Shown: positions 1 through 7,349 of the stretch, in pieces
Numbering within the stretch: position 1 is the first letter of the stretch
Layout: each line of letters opens with the position of its first letter
Assembly (NCBI GenBank): GCA_002347475.1
Contig: DDXI01000055.1
Location: forward strand, 1-23,620
Source: Peptococcaceae bacterium UBA2264
GTDB lineage: Bacteria > Bacillota > Desulfitobacteriia > Desulfitobacteriales > Desulfitobacteriaceae
DNA length: 23,620 bases
Reading direction: 5' to 3'
Program-made: the position numbers and the translations under genes
The notes under the pieces: generated by a model
The model's input: the letters and a program-made list of their open reading frames with translations, nothing else
Database searches by the model: none
Told to the model about the DNA's origin: nothing

Positions 1-697
1 AGCCCAGGGAACGGGCATTTTGCAAAAAGGGCGTTACTTTTGGGCCGAAAATCACATCAACCACCAGAGTTTGGAGAGAAATACCTGTTAAATCAAAAGG
101 ATAATTTTCTCCTTGCAGTCCTACCGAAGTTGCCTGGACCAGCGGATCCACATTTTGCAGCCAGGCTCCGGGCTTGAATTCAGCCCCGACAGCATTTCCT
201 CCGGCAGCGCAGATATCGCCGACCAGTTTAGAAGTCATTTCAGGTATTATGTTCAAAATAAGTATATTCATGCCCAGTTGCGCCAGAGTAAATGCTATGG
301 CCCGGGCAGCGCCGCCGGCCCCCAGTATTACTGCTTGTTTCCCCGGGAAATCAGCCATTTTTCCCTTAATGGAACGGACAAAACCCAAGCCGTCGGTATT
401 ATGACCGATAATTTTTTCAGGAGTAAATTTGATCGTATTGACGGCACCTATATGTTTGGCCTCAGAAGTAAGTTCATCCATATAAGGAAGGGCACTTTCT
501 TTATGCGGTATTGTAACATTACAACCGGAAAAGCCCAAAGCACGAAGTCCGAAGATAGCCTCGGACAGTCTTTCTGCTTCCACCTTAAATTTCAGATAGC
601 GGGCTTTAAGGTTGAGGGCTCTGTATCCAGCCTGATGCATAACCGGAGATAAAGAATGAGCAATAGGATTACCGATTACCGCAAAATAACTTTCCAT
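1..697 (-). CDS. aroE: Shikimate dehydrogenase, partial (C-terminus outside the window)
   Basis: Reduces 3-dehydroshikimate to shikimate in aromatic amino acid synthesis (cytosol). The ATG at 697 follows a GGGAG ribosome site, and 232 codons stay open to the left edge, so about 50 C-terminal residues are missing. Visible landmarks are the shikimate-binding SLSP segment (about residues 15-18), the VTIPHK segment with catalytic Lys66, GAVNT, and HNTDG with catalytic Asp102. The Rossmann loop GAGGAARA is at about 127-134. The NR(T/S) motif that normally follows the second strand reads N-I-I (149-151), so the Arg that grips the NADP 2'-phosphate is absent. It lies 47 nt after aroA in a tyrA-aroA-aroE operon. 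Family assignment is secure; cofactor preference is uncertain. Confidence 0.95.
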   Translation of the reverse strand, partial: MESYFAVIGNPIAHSLSPVMHQAGYRALNLKARYLKFKVEAERLSEAIFGLRALGFSGCNVTIPHKESALPYMDELTSEAKHIGAVNTIKFTPEKIIGHNTDGLGFVRSIKGKMADFPGKQAVILGAGGAARAIAFTLAQLGMNILILNIIPEMTSKLVGDICAAGGNAVGAEFKPGAWLQNVDPLVQATSVGLQGENYPFDLTGISLQTLVVDVIFGPKVTPFLQNARSLG

Positions 698-744
698 CAG
701 ATCACCACTCCCATATCAAACTTTATTTACAATTTTTCAGGCTC

Positions 745-2028
745 TTACCTTATTTTTTCCAGATCATACAGGAAATCAGGATAGGAAACTGCAGCAGCCT
801 CCATACCCTTAATACCTACTCCTTCCTGAGAGAGCATTCCGGCAATTGCCCCAGCCATCGCCAGGCGATGATCACCGTAACTGTTAATATAGCCTCCCCG
901 CAATGAGGGCTGACCCTGAATACGCAGGCCATCAGGAAGTTTTTCGATTTTGGCCCCTAAAATACTTAAATTTTCCACAGTCGTACTAATCCGGTCTGTT
1001 TCTTTAACCATCAGTTCCTCGGCATTGCGAATAACACTTTCCCCTTCGGCCAGGCACATGGCAACCGCCAGAACCGGAATTTCATCGATCAAACGCGGGA
1101 TCATACTTCCGCCAATCTCAATACCCCGCAAGGGAGAGGGGCTTACCTGTAAAACAGCCTGCGGTTCGCCACAAACCTCACTTACCTCAGATTCGGTAAT
1201 TCGGGCTCCCATCAACCTTAAAGCATCAAGTATTCCTGTACGGCTGGGATTAAGACCAACCCCAGTCAAAATAAGCTCACCTTTGGGAACCAGGCTGCCT
1301 AATACCAGGAAAAATGCCGCTGAAGAAACATCCCCAGGGACAACAACTTTTTGTCCTTTCAGACATGCTCCGCCCTTCACCCGCACTTGAGTTCCCTCAC
1401 ACCTGAGATCGACCCCAAACCCTTTTAACATCCGCTCCGTGTGATCTCGGGATAAATACGGTTCAGTTACCGATGTTTCCCCTTCGGCACGCAGTCCCGC
1501 CAGAATTAAAGCTGACTTAAGCTGAGCCGAAGCGACGGGAGTAATAAAATCCTGCCCCTTCAGATTGCCCCCGCTTATGGTCAGAGGAGCCAGCGCTCCT
1601 CCCTGCCGTCCCAATATTTTAGCTCCCATCTGCATCAAAGGCTGAGTGACCCTTTTCATGGGACGGGAACGAATCGACTTATCCCCGGTCAGGGTAGCTG
1701 TAAAAGGGCTGCCTGCCAAAGCTCCCAACATCAGACGAATGGTTGTTCCCGAATTTCCTACATCCAGGACGTCATCCGGTTCAACCCAATTTTCCATACC
1801 CTGGCCATGGATCCAGACCTCTGTACCTTGTTGCTCCCACTCGACCCCCAGATTCCTTAAACATCTAAGTGTACTCAGACAATCTTCACCTAAAAGGAAA
1901 TTGGAGATATGCGTCTCACCCTTTGCCATACCTCCAAAAAGCGCAGCCCGGTGTGAAATTGATTTATCCCCCGGTACTTTAACCTGACCCCTAACTTCCG
2001 AGACTGGTTTTATGAATATACCGCTCAT
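745..2028 (-). CDS. aroA: 3-phosphoshikimate 1-carboxyvinyltransferase (EPSP synthase)
   Basis: Joins PEP to shikimate-3-phosphate, the sixth step of the shikimate pathway. The protein shows the full EPSP synthase signature: GDKSISHR near the N-terminus, GNSGTTIR in the PEP/glyphosate loop, RPMKR, SAQLKSALILAGL, the SRDHTERM segment, KETDRI and a C-terminal GDHRLAMA. The frame is open from a GTG at 2043, but a GGAGG lies inside that extension and sits 8 nt before the ATG at 2028. I therefore take 2028 as the start, giving 427 residues, the usual length. It lies 45 nt downstream of tyrA and 47 nt upstream of aroE, so the three genes are probably co-transcribed. The loop sequence resembles that of low-GC Firmicutes rather than E. 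coli. Confidence 0.97.
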   Translation of the reverse strand: MSGIFIKPVSEVRGQVKVPGDKSISHRAALFGGMAKGETHISNFLLGEDCLSTLRCLRNLGVEWEQQGTEVWIHGQGMENWVEPDDVLDVGNSGTTIRLMLGALAGSPFTATLTGDKSIRSRPMKRVTQPLMQMGAKILGRQGGALAPLTISGGNLKGQDFITPVASAQLKSALILAGLRAEGETSVTEPYLSRDHTERMLKGFGVDLRCEGTQVRVKGGACLKGQKVVVPGDVSSAAFFLVLGSLVPKGELILTGVGLNPSRTGILDALRLMGARITESEVSEVCGEPQAVLQVSPSPLRGIEIGGSMIPRLIDEIPVLAVAMCLAEGESVIRNAEELMVKETDRISTTVENLSILGAKIEKLPDGLRIQGQPSLRGGYINSYGDHRLAMAGAIAGMLSQEGVGIKGMEAAAVSYPDFLYDLEKIR

Positions 2029-2073
2029 ATCCTGACCCTCCACTAGACAATAATCCCTGTAAAATTATATACC

Positions 2074-3048
2074 TCAAGCCTTTAAACAGCAATTCAAATT
2101 CTCTTCGGCACCATCACTAAACATGGTCTCCCTGACTGAATGCGCCTGATTAAAAGCCTGGATTATTCCTTCCCGATTCCCATTACGAATAAATTCTTCC
2201 AATTCCTCAATTCTTTTCTGCCAGCAGTTCAGTCCTTCAAGTATAGCTGAACTGTTGCTTACCAAAATTTCCTGCCACATCAGCGGTGAACTATCGGCAA
2301 TGCGCGTAAGTTCCTGAAAACTGCGGCCGGCCAACTCCAAGGCCGACAGTCCCTTCTCAGAAACGTCCTGAGCCGCCAGAGTTAAAGCCACCGCCAGCAT
2401 GTGGGGAATATGACTTATCATCGCGACTTCCCGGTCATGCTCCGGAGCCCGCCTTAAAATAACCTTAGCCCCCAGACTAAGGATCAATTCTGAAAGCTTA
2501 TGAACAACCTCTTCCGGACAGTTTTCTTCCGGGGTAAGAACATAGGGGTATCCCTTAAACAATTGGGAATTAGCCGCCGCAAAACCGGATTTTTCAGATC
2601 CAGACATTGGGTGCCCGCCTACAAAGTAAATCCCTCTCTGCCTGAACCCGGAAGCTTTGAGACTTATCTCTGTTTTAATGCTTCCGACATCAGTCACAAT
2701 CCCACCTTTCTTAAGCCGTTCCATCAAACAATCCAGTTTCTCAAGCATATGATGTAAAGGCAAGGCTGCAATCACTAAATCTGCATCAATTTCTGAGGGA
2801 ATTTCAGTCCAACCCTCCCCGATCCAGCCGCAGTTGAGGGCTTGTTTTAAACTGAGGGGGTCTTTTTCCACTGCTGAAACCTGCCATCCCCGCTCAGTTA
2901 ATGCCCCGGCCCAGGATCCGCCTATCAAACCCAGTCCTAAAATACAGGCTCTTGGTGTTCTGGCCCCGGACCATCCAGGTGAAAGCAGAGGATTTTCTTG
3001 TTTCGCTGCTGTCTGTTTATTCTTTCCTGGAGCACTCACCTTATTCAT
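2074..3048 (-). CDS. tyrA: Prephenate dehydrogenase
   Basis: Oxidatively decarboxylates prephenate to 4-hydroxyphenylpyruvate, the committed step to tyrosine. The N-terminal Rossmann fold carries GLGLIGGS at about residues 38-45. GGHPMSGSEKSG and the ISHIPHML helix supply the conserved substrate and catalytic histidines. The C-terminal helical dimerisation domain follows. There are 324 residues and no C-terminal ACT domain, unlike the roughly 370-residue Bacillus enzyme, so feedback by tyrosine through an ACT domain is not expected. The first 33 residues are a low-complexity extension before the fold. The ATG at 3048 is supported by AGGAGG a few nt upstream. It is the first gene of the visible aro operon. 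Confidence 0.95.
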   Translation of the reverse strand: MNKVSAPGKNKQTAAKQENPLLSPGWSGARTPRACILGLGLIGGSWAGALTERGWQVSAVEKDPLSLKQALNCGWIGEGWTEIPSEIDADLVIAALPLHHMLEKLDCLMERLKKGGIVTDVGSIKTEISLKASGFRQRGIYFVGGHPMSGSEKSGFAAANSQLFKGYPYVLTPEENCPEEVVHKLSELILSLGAKVILRRAPEHDREVAMISHIPHMLAVALTLAAQDVSEKGLSALELAGRSFQELTRIADSSPLMWQEILVSNSSAILEGLNCWQKRIEELEEFIRNGNREGIIQAFNQAHSVRETMFSDGAEENLNCCLKA

Positions 3049-3192
3049 CGTAAACTCCTCCTGTCATTCTGCCGAACAAAATTACCTGACCTCAGTCTCT
3101 TTTACTAATATTTCTATTCCAGCCAGGAAACGGTCATTTCTTCCTCTGTTCCAATGGAAAAAACTCCATCCCAATTGTTTCAGATTTCAGTT

Positions 3193-3221
3193 ATTTTAAC
3201 ATAGAGTCAGCACCTGAACAA
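3193..3221 (-). promoter_or_regulatory. Putative promoter of tyrA-aroA-aroE
   Basis: On the minus strand, TTGTTC (3216-3221) and TAAAAT (3193-3198) are 17 nt apart, leaving a leader of about 140 nt before tyrA. The -35 matches consensus poorly. I did not recognise a T-box or other riboswitch in the leader. Confidence 0.4.
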
Positions 3222-3246
3222 GCATTCATCCTGAAAATCAGGGCTA

Positions 3247-3285
3247 AGAAAAAAGCACCTTGATTATTATATAATTAAGGCGCTT
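3247..3285 (-). terminator. Intrinsic terminator after yqeG
   Basis: Minus-strand hairpin with arms AAGCGCCTT (3277-3285) and AAGGTGCTT (3253-3261): 9 bp with one G-U pair, then a run of six T. The left arm overlaps the last codons and TAA stop of yqeG. It separates yqeG from the aro operon. Confidence 0.85.
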
Positions 3286-3805
3286 TAGGAGTATGTGATT
3301 CAACTGGAGCAAAATGTTTAATCAGCCAAATTAACAGTTTTTCCATCCGGCGCAGAAATTTGGTGCCTACAAATTCATGATCACTGATAGGTATAACCAA
3401 AATTGTATAAAGGCCCAGCCGATTACCGCCCAATATATCAGTAAAAAGCTGATCACCTATAACGGCAGTATCTTTATGCCCGGTTCCCATAATTTTCATG
3501 CCAGCCCGAAAAGCCCTGCCCCGGGGTTTTGTGGCCCGAAAAATAAAAGGGATCCTCAGCTTTTCGGCTACAATTGCAACACGTGTCCGGTGCTTACTAT
3601 TGGATACAACACAACTCTGTATCCCTGCTGCCTTAAGCTCTGCAAACCAATCGGCAACCCTGGGGCTGATTTCTACATCCTTCCAGGGAGTCATTGTATT
3701 ATCCAGATCAATAATTAAACCCCGAATGCCATCCCTCACCAGTCTCTGAATCGATATATCATCCAGGGACTCAGCTCTCAAGGTTGGATGAAACAAGCTT
3801 AACAT
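3275..3805 (-). CDS. yqeG: YqeG-family HAD-IIIA phosphatase
   Basis: HAD superfamily protein of the YqeG family, 176 residues, the usual size. Motif I is DLDNTMTPW (about residues 34-42, nucleophile and acid/base Asp). Motif II is VVSNS, a Lys stands in the TKPRGRA segment, and motif III is the GDQLFTDILGGN stretch. The cytosolic substrate is not established; family members often lie next to shikimate or ribosome-assembly genes, and here aro genes follow. The ATG at 3805 has AGGAGG 6 nt upstream. It has its own good promoter (3838-3867) and terminator, though no terminator separates it from cbiO upstream, so some read-through is possible. Confidence 0.9.
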   Translation of the reverse strand: MLSLFHPTLRAESLDDISIQRLVRDGIRGLIIDLDNTMTPWKDVEISPRVADWFAELKAAGIQSCVVSNSKHRTRVAIVAEKLRIPFIFRATKPRGRAFRAGMKIMGTGHKDTAVIGDQLFTDILGGNRLGLYTILVIPISDHEFVGTKFLRRMEKLLIWLIKHFAPVESHTPKAP

Positions 3806-3837
3806 CAGATCCTCCTAGATTTGAGAAGTTCTGATTT

Positions 3838-3867
3838 ATTATACTCCAAGGTGCTTAAAGATATCAA
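3838..3867 (-). promoter_or_regulatory. Promoter of yqeG
   Basis: Minus strand TTGATA (3862-3867), an 18-nt spacer, and TATAAT (3838-3843), about 33 nt before the yqeG start. It lies between cbiO and yqeG. Confidence 0.7.
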
Positions 3868-3874
3868 GGCTATA

Positions 3875-4738
3875 TCATACACAACGGTGAGCTTTTAAAG
3901 GATACATTTCCGGAATACTGTCCAATAACTCCTCCAAGTTCCGGGGCAGAGGGGCCGCGGCGGGCAACCAGCCTTTTTGAACCAGATCAGCCTGAACTTC
4001 CAAAATCAGGGGCAGAGTCAGATCAGCCTGCGCCAGTAACTGAGATTGATTGAATATCTCAGCAGGCTCACCCCAACCAATAACCTTCCCCTGGTTCATA
4101 ACAGCTATCCGGTCTGTCCAGGAATAAGCTAAATCCACATCATGAGTTGACATAATAATCGTTGTGCCGGCAAGATTCAGTTTATTGAGCAGTTTCATAA
4201 ACTCACGGGCATGACGGGGGTCAAGTCCGGCTGTAGGTTCGTCCAGAATAATAACTTCTGGTTCCATTGCCAATATCCCGGCAATAGCAACCCGTTTTTT
4301 TTGCCCATAGCTCAGCATATGGGTAGGTTTGTTTTCCAAGTCCGCAGTTTCTGTTGCCGCCATAGCCTGTTTAACCCGCCGGATCACCTCTTCTTTGGGA
4401 AGCCCGAGATTAAGGGGACCAAAAGAGATATCCTGCCAGACACTGGCCGAAAATAATTGGCTGTCCGGATCCTGAAAAACAATACCTACTTTTTTACGCA
4501 AATCTATCAGGGCTTTGTTATTATAGGCAATCGGGCTATCCTTATATTTTATTTGTCCGGAGTAAGGACGATGAATTCCGTTAAAATGCAGAAACAAGGT
4601 TGACTTGCCGGCGCCGTTAGCACCCAAAATAGCCAATTTTTCGCCTTGCTGCACCTGAAGATTCACCTTGTCTAAAGCTTTGGTGCCATTCGCATAGGAA
4701 AAGTCCACCTCAAAAGCTTCCAGTATATAATGAGCCAA
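3875..4738 (-). CDS. cbiO: Cobalt ECF transporter ATPase (A component)
   Basis: ATP-hydrolysing subunit of the CbiMNQO cobalt importer, on the cytoplasmic face. Walker A is GANGAGKST (residues 39-47), then the Q-loop FQDPDSQ, the signature LSYGQKKR, Walker B VIILDEPTAGLD, and the switch His in STHD. Length is 287 residues, normal for CbiO. The start is a TTG at 4738, chosen because GGAGG lies 9 nt before it. That ribosome site is formed by the last codons of cbiQ (TGG AGG TAA), so translation of the two genes is likely coupled. It is the last gene of the operon. Confidence 0.96.
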   Translation of the reverse strand: MAHYILEAFEVDFSYANGTKALDKVNLQVQQGEKLAILGANGAGKSTLFLHFNGIHRPYSGQIKYKDSPIAYNNKALIDLRKKVGIVFQDPDSQLFSASVWQDISFGPLNLGLPKEEVIRRVKQAMAATETADLENKPTHMLSYGQKKRVAIAGILAMEPEVIILDEPTAGLDPRHAREFMKLLNKLNLAGTTIIMSTHDVDLAYSWTDRIAVMNQGKVIGWGEPAEIFNQSQLLAQADLTLPLILEVQADLVQKGWLPAAAPLPRNLEELLDSIPEMYPLKAHRCV

Positions 4739-4744
4739 TTCTCC

Positions 4745-5515
4745 TTACCTCCAAACTGTATCCAAAGAAATTATCAGGAAGGTGCCTGCCCCGATCAGGA
4801 CGTAATTCATATAATTCACAATATGTTTTTTAGCCAGCACATTGATTTCTCCAGCATAACAGCGGGCAGACATAGTCTCGAAAAGCTCCCGGGATTTTAT
4901 GAATACTTTTCCGAACAGAGCCGCTACAAGCTGACTCAGAGAACGAAAAGAACTTCTGAGGGTAATATAACCCAGTCGGCAACTTTGGGCCCGTTTGATT
5001 GTCACAGCTGATTCCAGAAAAACAAAGATAAAACGATAGATCAAAATCATCAATTCTGTGATGAGAACAGGGACTTTCAGTTTGTGCAGCAGGGCAATAA
5101 CTTCTGTCATCGGCGTTGTCAGAGCCAGAAAATAAAGGCAGGATACACCTCCCAAAGAGCGTAAGAAAAGGTGAATTGCCTTGATCAGATCAGAAAAACG
5201 CATACCGACCACCAGATTACCGAAGGAACAGGATATCCAAAATCCGGCTGCACTTGCTGCTGCAGAAAAAGCAATAGTTAACACACTGAGCAGTAAAAAA
5301 GTCAAAGGCAAAAGCAATAGTTTGCCATACATACGAGCTGGAATACCAGCCATCAGAACTATTGCCGCCGTCATCAAAACCAAGATTAGCAGAGGAGTGA
5401 AAATACTGCCTGAAAGAAGGCATATCAGCATGGCAATAAAGGCAAACAAGGCTTTTTCCAGAGGATGAACGGCATTAAGTTTGTTGGAGTAGGCGTAGAA
5501 ATCTATGTTGATCAT
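4745..5515 (-). CDS. cbiQ: Cobalt ECF transporter transmembrane protein (T component)
   Basis: Membrane coupling subunit linking CbiO to the substrate-binding CbiM. It is 256 residues long with several hydrophobic segments (about 22-75, 90-140, and a C-terminal one near 235-252). The cytoplasmic coupling helices contain the RAQSCRLGY and MSARCYAG segments, the positions of the two short Ala-Arg-Gly motifs of EcfT proteins. The second Gly is replaced here by Cys (A-R-C). The ATG at 5515 overlaps the cbiN stop by 4 nt (ATGA), which supports the start and tight translational coupling. Confidence 0.93.
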   Translation of the reverse strand: MINIDFYAYSNKLNAVHPLEKALFAFIAMLICLLSGSIFTPLLILVLMTAAIVLMAGIPARMYGKLLLLPLTFLLLSVLTIAFSAAASAAGFWISCSFGNLVVGMRFSDLIKAIHLFLRSLGGVSCLYFLALTTPMTEVIALLHKLKVPVLITELMILIYRFIFVFLESAVTIKRAQSCRLGYITLRSSFRSLSQLVAALFGKVFIKSRELFETMSARCYAGEINVLAKKHIVNYMNYVLIGAGTFLIISLDTVWR

Positions 5516-5808
5516 GCTTTTTTACTTTTCTCCGCATTATACTTCCCTTTGGCATATCCCAAATAATAGAAGACAAAACCACTGCCTATCACTGCCTGCA
5601 GAGCAAAGAGAAAGGATTCCACTTCCCCGCTGGGCGGTTCCCAGAAAGGGGCAAACCAAGGTTCATAATTGCTGTTGAGAGTACTTATGGCCTCCTCAGC
5701 CTGGGCATCGGCCCCGGCAAACTCGGCTTCACGAGCCAGGAAAAGGGGAGAAAAGGCCAGAATGATAACAACTACCAGCAGCAGTCCGTTTTTAATAACT
5801 AATTTCAT
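5512..5808 (-). CDS. cbiN: Cobalt transporter auxiliary subunit CbiN
   Basis: Small membrane subunit needed with CbiM for cobalt uptake. In known CbiMN systems its loop threads near the CbiM metal site. The 98 residues show the CbiN layout: a membrane helix at about 6-24, an extracytoplasmic loop with the NYEPWFAPFWEPPSGEVES segment, and a second helix at about 66-88 followed by a lysine-rich tail. It overlaps cbiM by 4 nt at the front and cbiQ by 4 nt at the back. Identification rests on the loop and the gene order M-N-Q-O. Confidence 0.94.
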   Translation of the reverse strand: MKLVIKNGLLLVVVIILAFSPLFLAREAEFAGADAQAEEAISTLNSNYEPWFAPFWEPPSGEVESFLFALQAVIGSGFVFYYLGYAKGKYNAEKSKKA

Positions 5809-6590
5809 GCCTTCGCCTCCTGATTTACAGCTGTTATTTTTCCATTAGTGAATGCCGCTAAAAGCTGAAGCTCTTTCTGACTGTAGACACTGAGAATATT
5901 AATAATAAGCACTGTCAGGACACCCTCACTAACAGCCAATGGAACCTGGGTAACAGCAAAAATACTCATAAATTTTAAAATTGATGCTGTCATACCGCCA
6001 TCTGCCGCCGGAAAAGCCAGTCCTAATTGGACGGAAGTAGTGACATAGGTCAGCAGATTTCCCAGCATAGCACCTGCAAAAACAGACAGCCAGCGGGGAG
6101 CACCCAGTTTTTGCAGACCTTTATAGACGCCATAAGAGGTAAAAGGACCGACGATCCCCATGGAAAAAGTATTGGCTCCCAGTGTTGTTAAGCCGCCATG
6201 GGCCAGTAAAATGGCCTGAAATATCAAAACAATCATTCCCAGGACAGTCATAGCTGTCGGGCCAAAGAGAATTGCTCCCAGGCCAACACCTGTAGGATGG
6301 GAACAACTGCCGGTCACAGAGGGAATTTTCATTGCTGAGAGAACAAAAGCAAAGGCCCCGGCCATCCCCAAAAGCATTTTTAAACTGGGGTGGAGAGCAA
6401 CCGTTTTCTTAATGGAACGCAGACCAAGAATCACAAACGGAATCATGACCACCATCCAAAAGGCCGCCCAGTTGAAAGGCAGAAATCCCTCCATGATATG
6501 CATGGCCAAGACGGAATTGGGAAAAACCATAAACAAACAGGTTATATAAACAAATAATAGGCAAATATTTTTTATTTTACCAGGTCTCAT
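5805..6590 (-). CDS. cbiM: Cobalt ECF transporter substrate-binding protein (S component)
   Basis: Metal-binding membrane subunit of the cobalt importer. Residues 1-29 form a signal-peptide-like segment (basic start, long hydrophobic stretch, SVLA end). It is followed by MHIMEGFLP, whose Met-His end is the metal-coordinating N-terminus in the CbiM/NikM family, so cleavage before this Met is likely. Further landmarks are SCSHPTGVGLGAILFGP (additional His ligand region) and about six membrane helices. The ATG at 6590 has AAGGAG about 10 nt upstream. It is the first clear gene after the cobalamin riboswitch, so low B12 should raise its expression. Confidence 0.95.
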   Translation of the reverse strand: MRPGKIKNICLLFVYITCLFMVFPNSVLAMHIMEGFLPFNWAAFWMVVMIPFVILGLRSIKKTVALHPSLKMLLGMAGAFAFVLSAMKIPSVTGSCSHPTGVGLGAILFGPTAMTVLGMIVLIFQAILLAHGGLTTLGANTFSMGIVGPFTSYGVYKGLQKLGAPRWLSVFAGAMLGNLLTYVTTSVQLGLAFPAADGGMTASILKFMSIFAVTQVPLAVSEGVLTVLIINILSVYSQKELQLLAAFTNGKITAVNQEAKA

Positions 6591-6630
6591 GATAGTAACA
6601 CTCCTTTTCTGTCAGTTTGTAACATTTCCA

Positions 6631-6658
6631 GTATTCAGAATTCCTCAGGTATTCAGAA
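6631..6658. repeat. Two direct copies of a 10-nt sequence before cbiM
   Basis: GTATTCAGAA occurs at 6631-6640 and again at 6649-6658, a period of 18 nt, 40-70 nt upstream of the cbiM start. It could be an operator or chance. Confidence 0.4.
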
Positions 6659-6694
6659 ATTTTTATAAACCCAACTAAAGAGTGACAGATGAAA

Positions 6695-6805
6695 TTACTC
6701 AAGCATAAAAAAAGCCCAGACCAAAGCCAACACCTCCAAAATGAGTGATGCGGTTCGGACAGGCGAATAAATTGTTTCGGTATTTGAAAACTCAAGTTGC
6801 TTCAT
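6695..6805 (-). CDS. Possible 36-residue single-pass membrane peptide in the cbi leader
   Basis: An ATG-to-TAA frame of 36 codons lies between the riboswitch terminator and cbiM. The N-terminal half is polar (MKQLEFSNTETIYSPVRT) and the C-terminal half is a clean hydrophobic run (ASLILEVLALVWAFFMLE), the look of a small single-pass membrane protein. Against it: no convincing ribosome site precedes the ATG, and the start codon sits in the loop of a 10-bp hairpin. It does not look like CbtB, which is longer and His-rich. It may be a real small subunit, a leader peptide, or chance. Transcription would be under the cobalamin riboswitch. Confidence 0.3.
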   Translation of the reverse strand: MKQLEFSNTETIYSPVRTASLILEVLALVWAFFMLE

Positions 6806-6816
6806 TTTGAGTTTTC
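6786..6816. repeat. 10-bp perfect inverted repeat around the small ORF start
   Basis: Arms GAAAACTCAA (6786-6795) and TTGAGTTTTC (6807-6816) flank an 11-nt loop. On the minus strand the loop carries the ATG of the 36-codon ORF. No T run follows on either strand, so it is not an ordinary terminator. Confidence 0.6.
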
Positions 6817-6841
6817 TGCCGGCACGTCTTTTAATCGCTTA

Positions 6842-6865
6842 CAAAAACTTAATCCCTCGGGATTA
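6842..6865 (-). terminator. Possible second attenuator hairpin in the cbi leader
   Basis: On the minus strand TAATCC and GGATTA pair around a CGAG loop, followed by AG and a run of five T. An upstream GGGA in the same RNA could pair with the TCCC of this hairpin, giving a mutually exclusive fold. The stem is short, so termination is uncertain. Confidence 0.35.
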
Positions 6866-6954
6866 CAGCACCTTGTCCCATACCTGTATATTCAATCTGT
6901 GGAATACATGAGATCTGAAAAGCTATCTCAGTTGTCTGACAACGGTCTAATAAT

Positions 6955-6986
6955 ACAAAAACCTTCGGCACCGGGATGCTGAAGGT
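6955..6986 (-). terminator. Intrinsic terminator of the cobalamin riboswitch
   Basis: Minus-strand hairpin: ACCTTC/GAAGGT outer stem (6981-6986 with 6961-6966), an A-C mismatch, then GCAT/GTGC inner pairs, followed by a T run. It stands about 45 nt after the aptamer, so it is the likely expression platform: B12 bound, transcription stops. Confidence 0.8.
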
Positions 6987-7029
6987 AAACTGCATAATAA
7001 CACAATATATCGACCTCCCCATCCGTCGT

Positions 7030-7220
7030 GGGTACTTCTATAAGCTTCAGCGAGCAGGTCTTCTGGCTTAAGTTCATCACAGCCTTACGTCTTCCCGGTT
7101 AATCCAGTGACATGATGTGAGGCTGCTCCCTATCACAGCGGCGGGACCGCGTCAGGTTTCACACTGACTTCCCTTTTTCAACTTGTTGCTAACGTTCTGG
7201 AAACAACAAGTACTCGCAAA
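7030..7220 (-). ncRNA. Cobalamin riboswitch controlling cbiMNQO
   Basis: The minus strand carries the B12 box AAGCCAGAAGACCTGC (7054-7069) and the conserved core GCGGTCCCGCCGCTGTGATA with GGGAGC after it (7125-7150). It is preceded by the AAAAAGGGAAGTCAGTGTGAA segment typical of this class. The closing P1 helix can form between GTACTT (7208-7213 read on the minus strand) and AAGTAC (7032-7037). An intrinsic terminator follows. It lies upstream of a cobalt importer, the classic place for B12 feedback on cobalt supply. Exact ends are approximate. Confidence 0.95.
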
Positions 7221-7236
7221 ATATTGAATTTTATTT

Positions 7237-7266
7237 AGTTTAACATGGAAAATCAGCATATGTCAA
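7237..7266 (-). promoter_or_regulatory. Promoter of the cobalamin riboswitch / cbi operon
   Basis: Minus strand TTGACA (7261-7266), an 18-nt spacer, and TAAACT (7237-7242; TTAAAC gives a 17-nt spacer), about 15-25 nt before the aptamer. Confidence 0.7.
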
Positions 7267-7349
7267 TGCAACGCCCGCTGCCATTACCTCTTGAGCAGGA
7301 AAATTTGAGGTTGTTTTTCTTGATATAAATCCTTGAATAAATTTACCGC

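Larger units (their letters stand above)
6591..6954 (-). other. Long structured leader between riboswitch terminator and cbiM
   Basis: About 365 nt without a recognised gene. It contains, in transcription order, a 13-nt palindrome GTTGTC-n-GACAAC (6931-6943), a short hairpin followed by a T run (6842-6865), a 10-bp inverted repeat (6786-6816), a 36-codon ORF (6695-6805), and a 10-nt direct repeat (6631-6658). A TTG-started 72-codon frame over 6577-6795 also exists but looks accidental. I do not recognise a second known riboswitch class. Confidence 0.5.

Noticed and set aside
113..652. 179-codon open frame on the plus strand
   Set aside because: It lies fully opposite aroE, whose motifs are unmistakable; the plus frame has no family features.
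3049..3192. Riboswitch or T-box before tyrA
   Set aside because: Only a short TTCCA-n-TGGAA palindrome was seen; no conserved leader motif.
6577..6795. 72-codon TTG-started frame before cbiM
   Set aside because: No ribosome site, Trp/Cys-rich odd composition, and overlaps the cbiM start; the 36-codon frame is the better candidate here.
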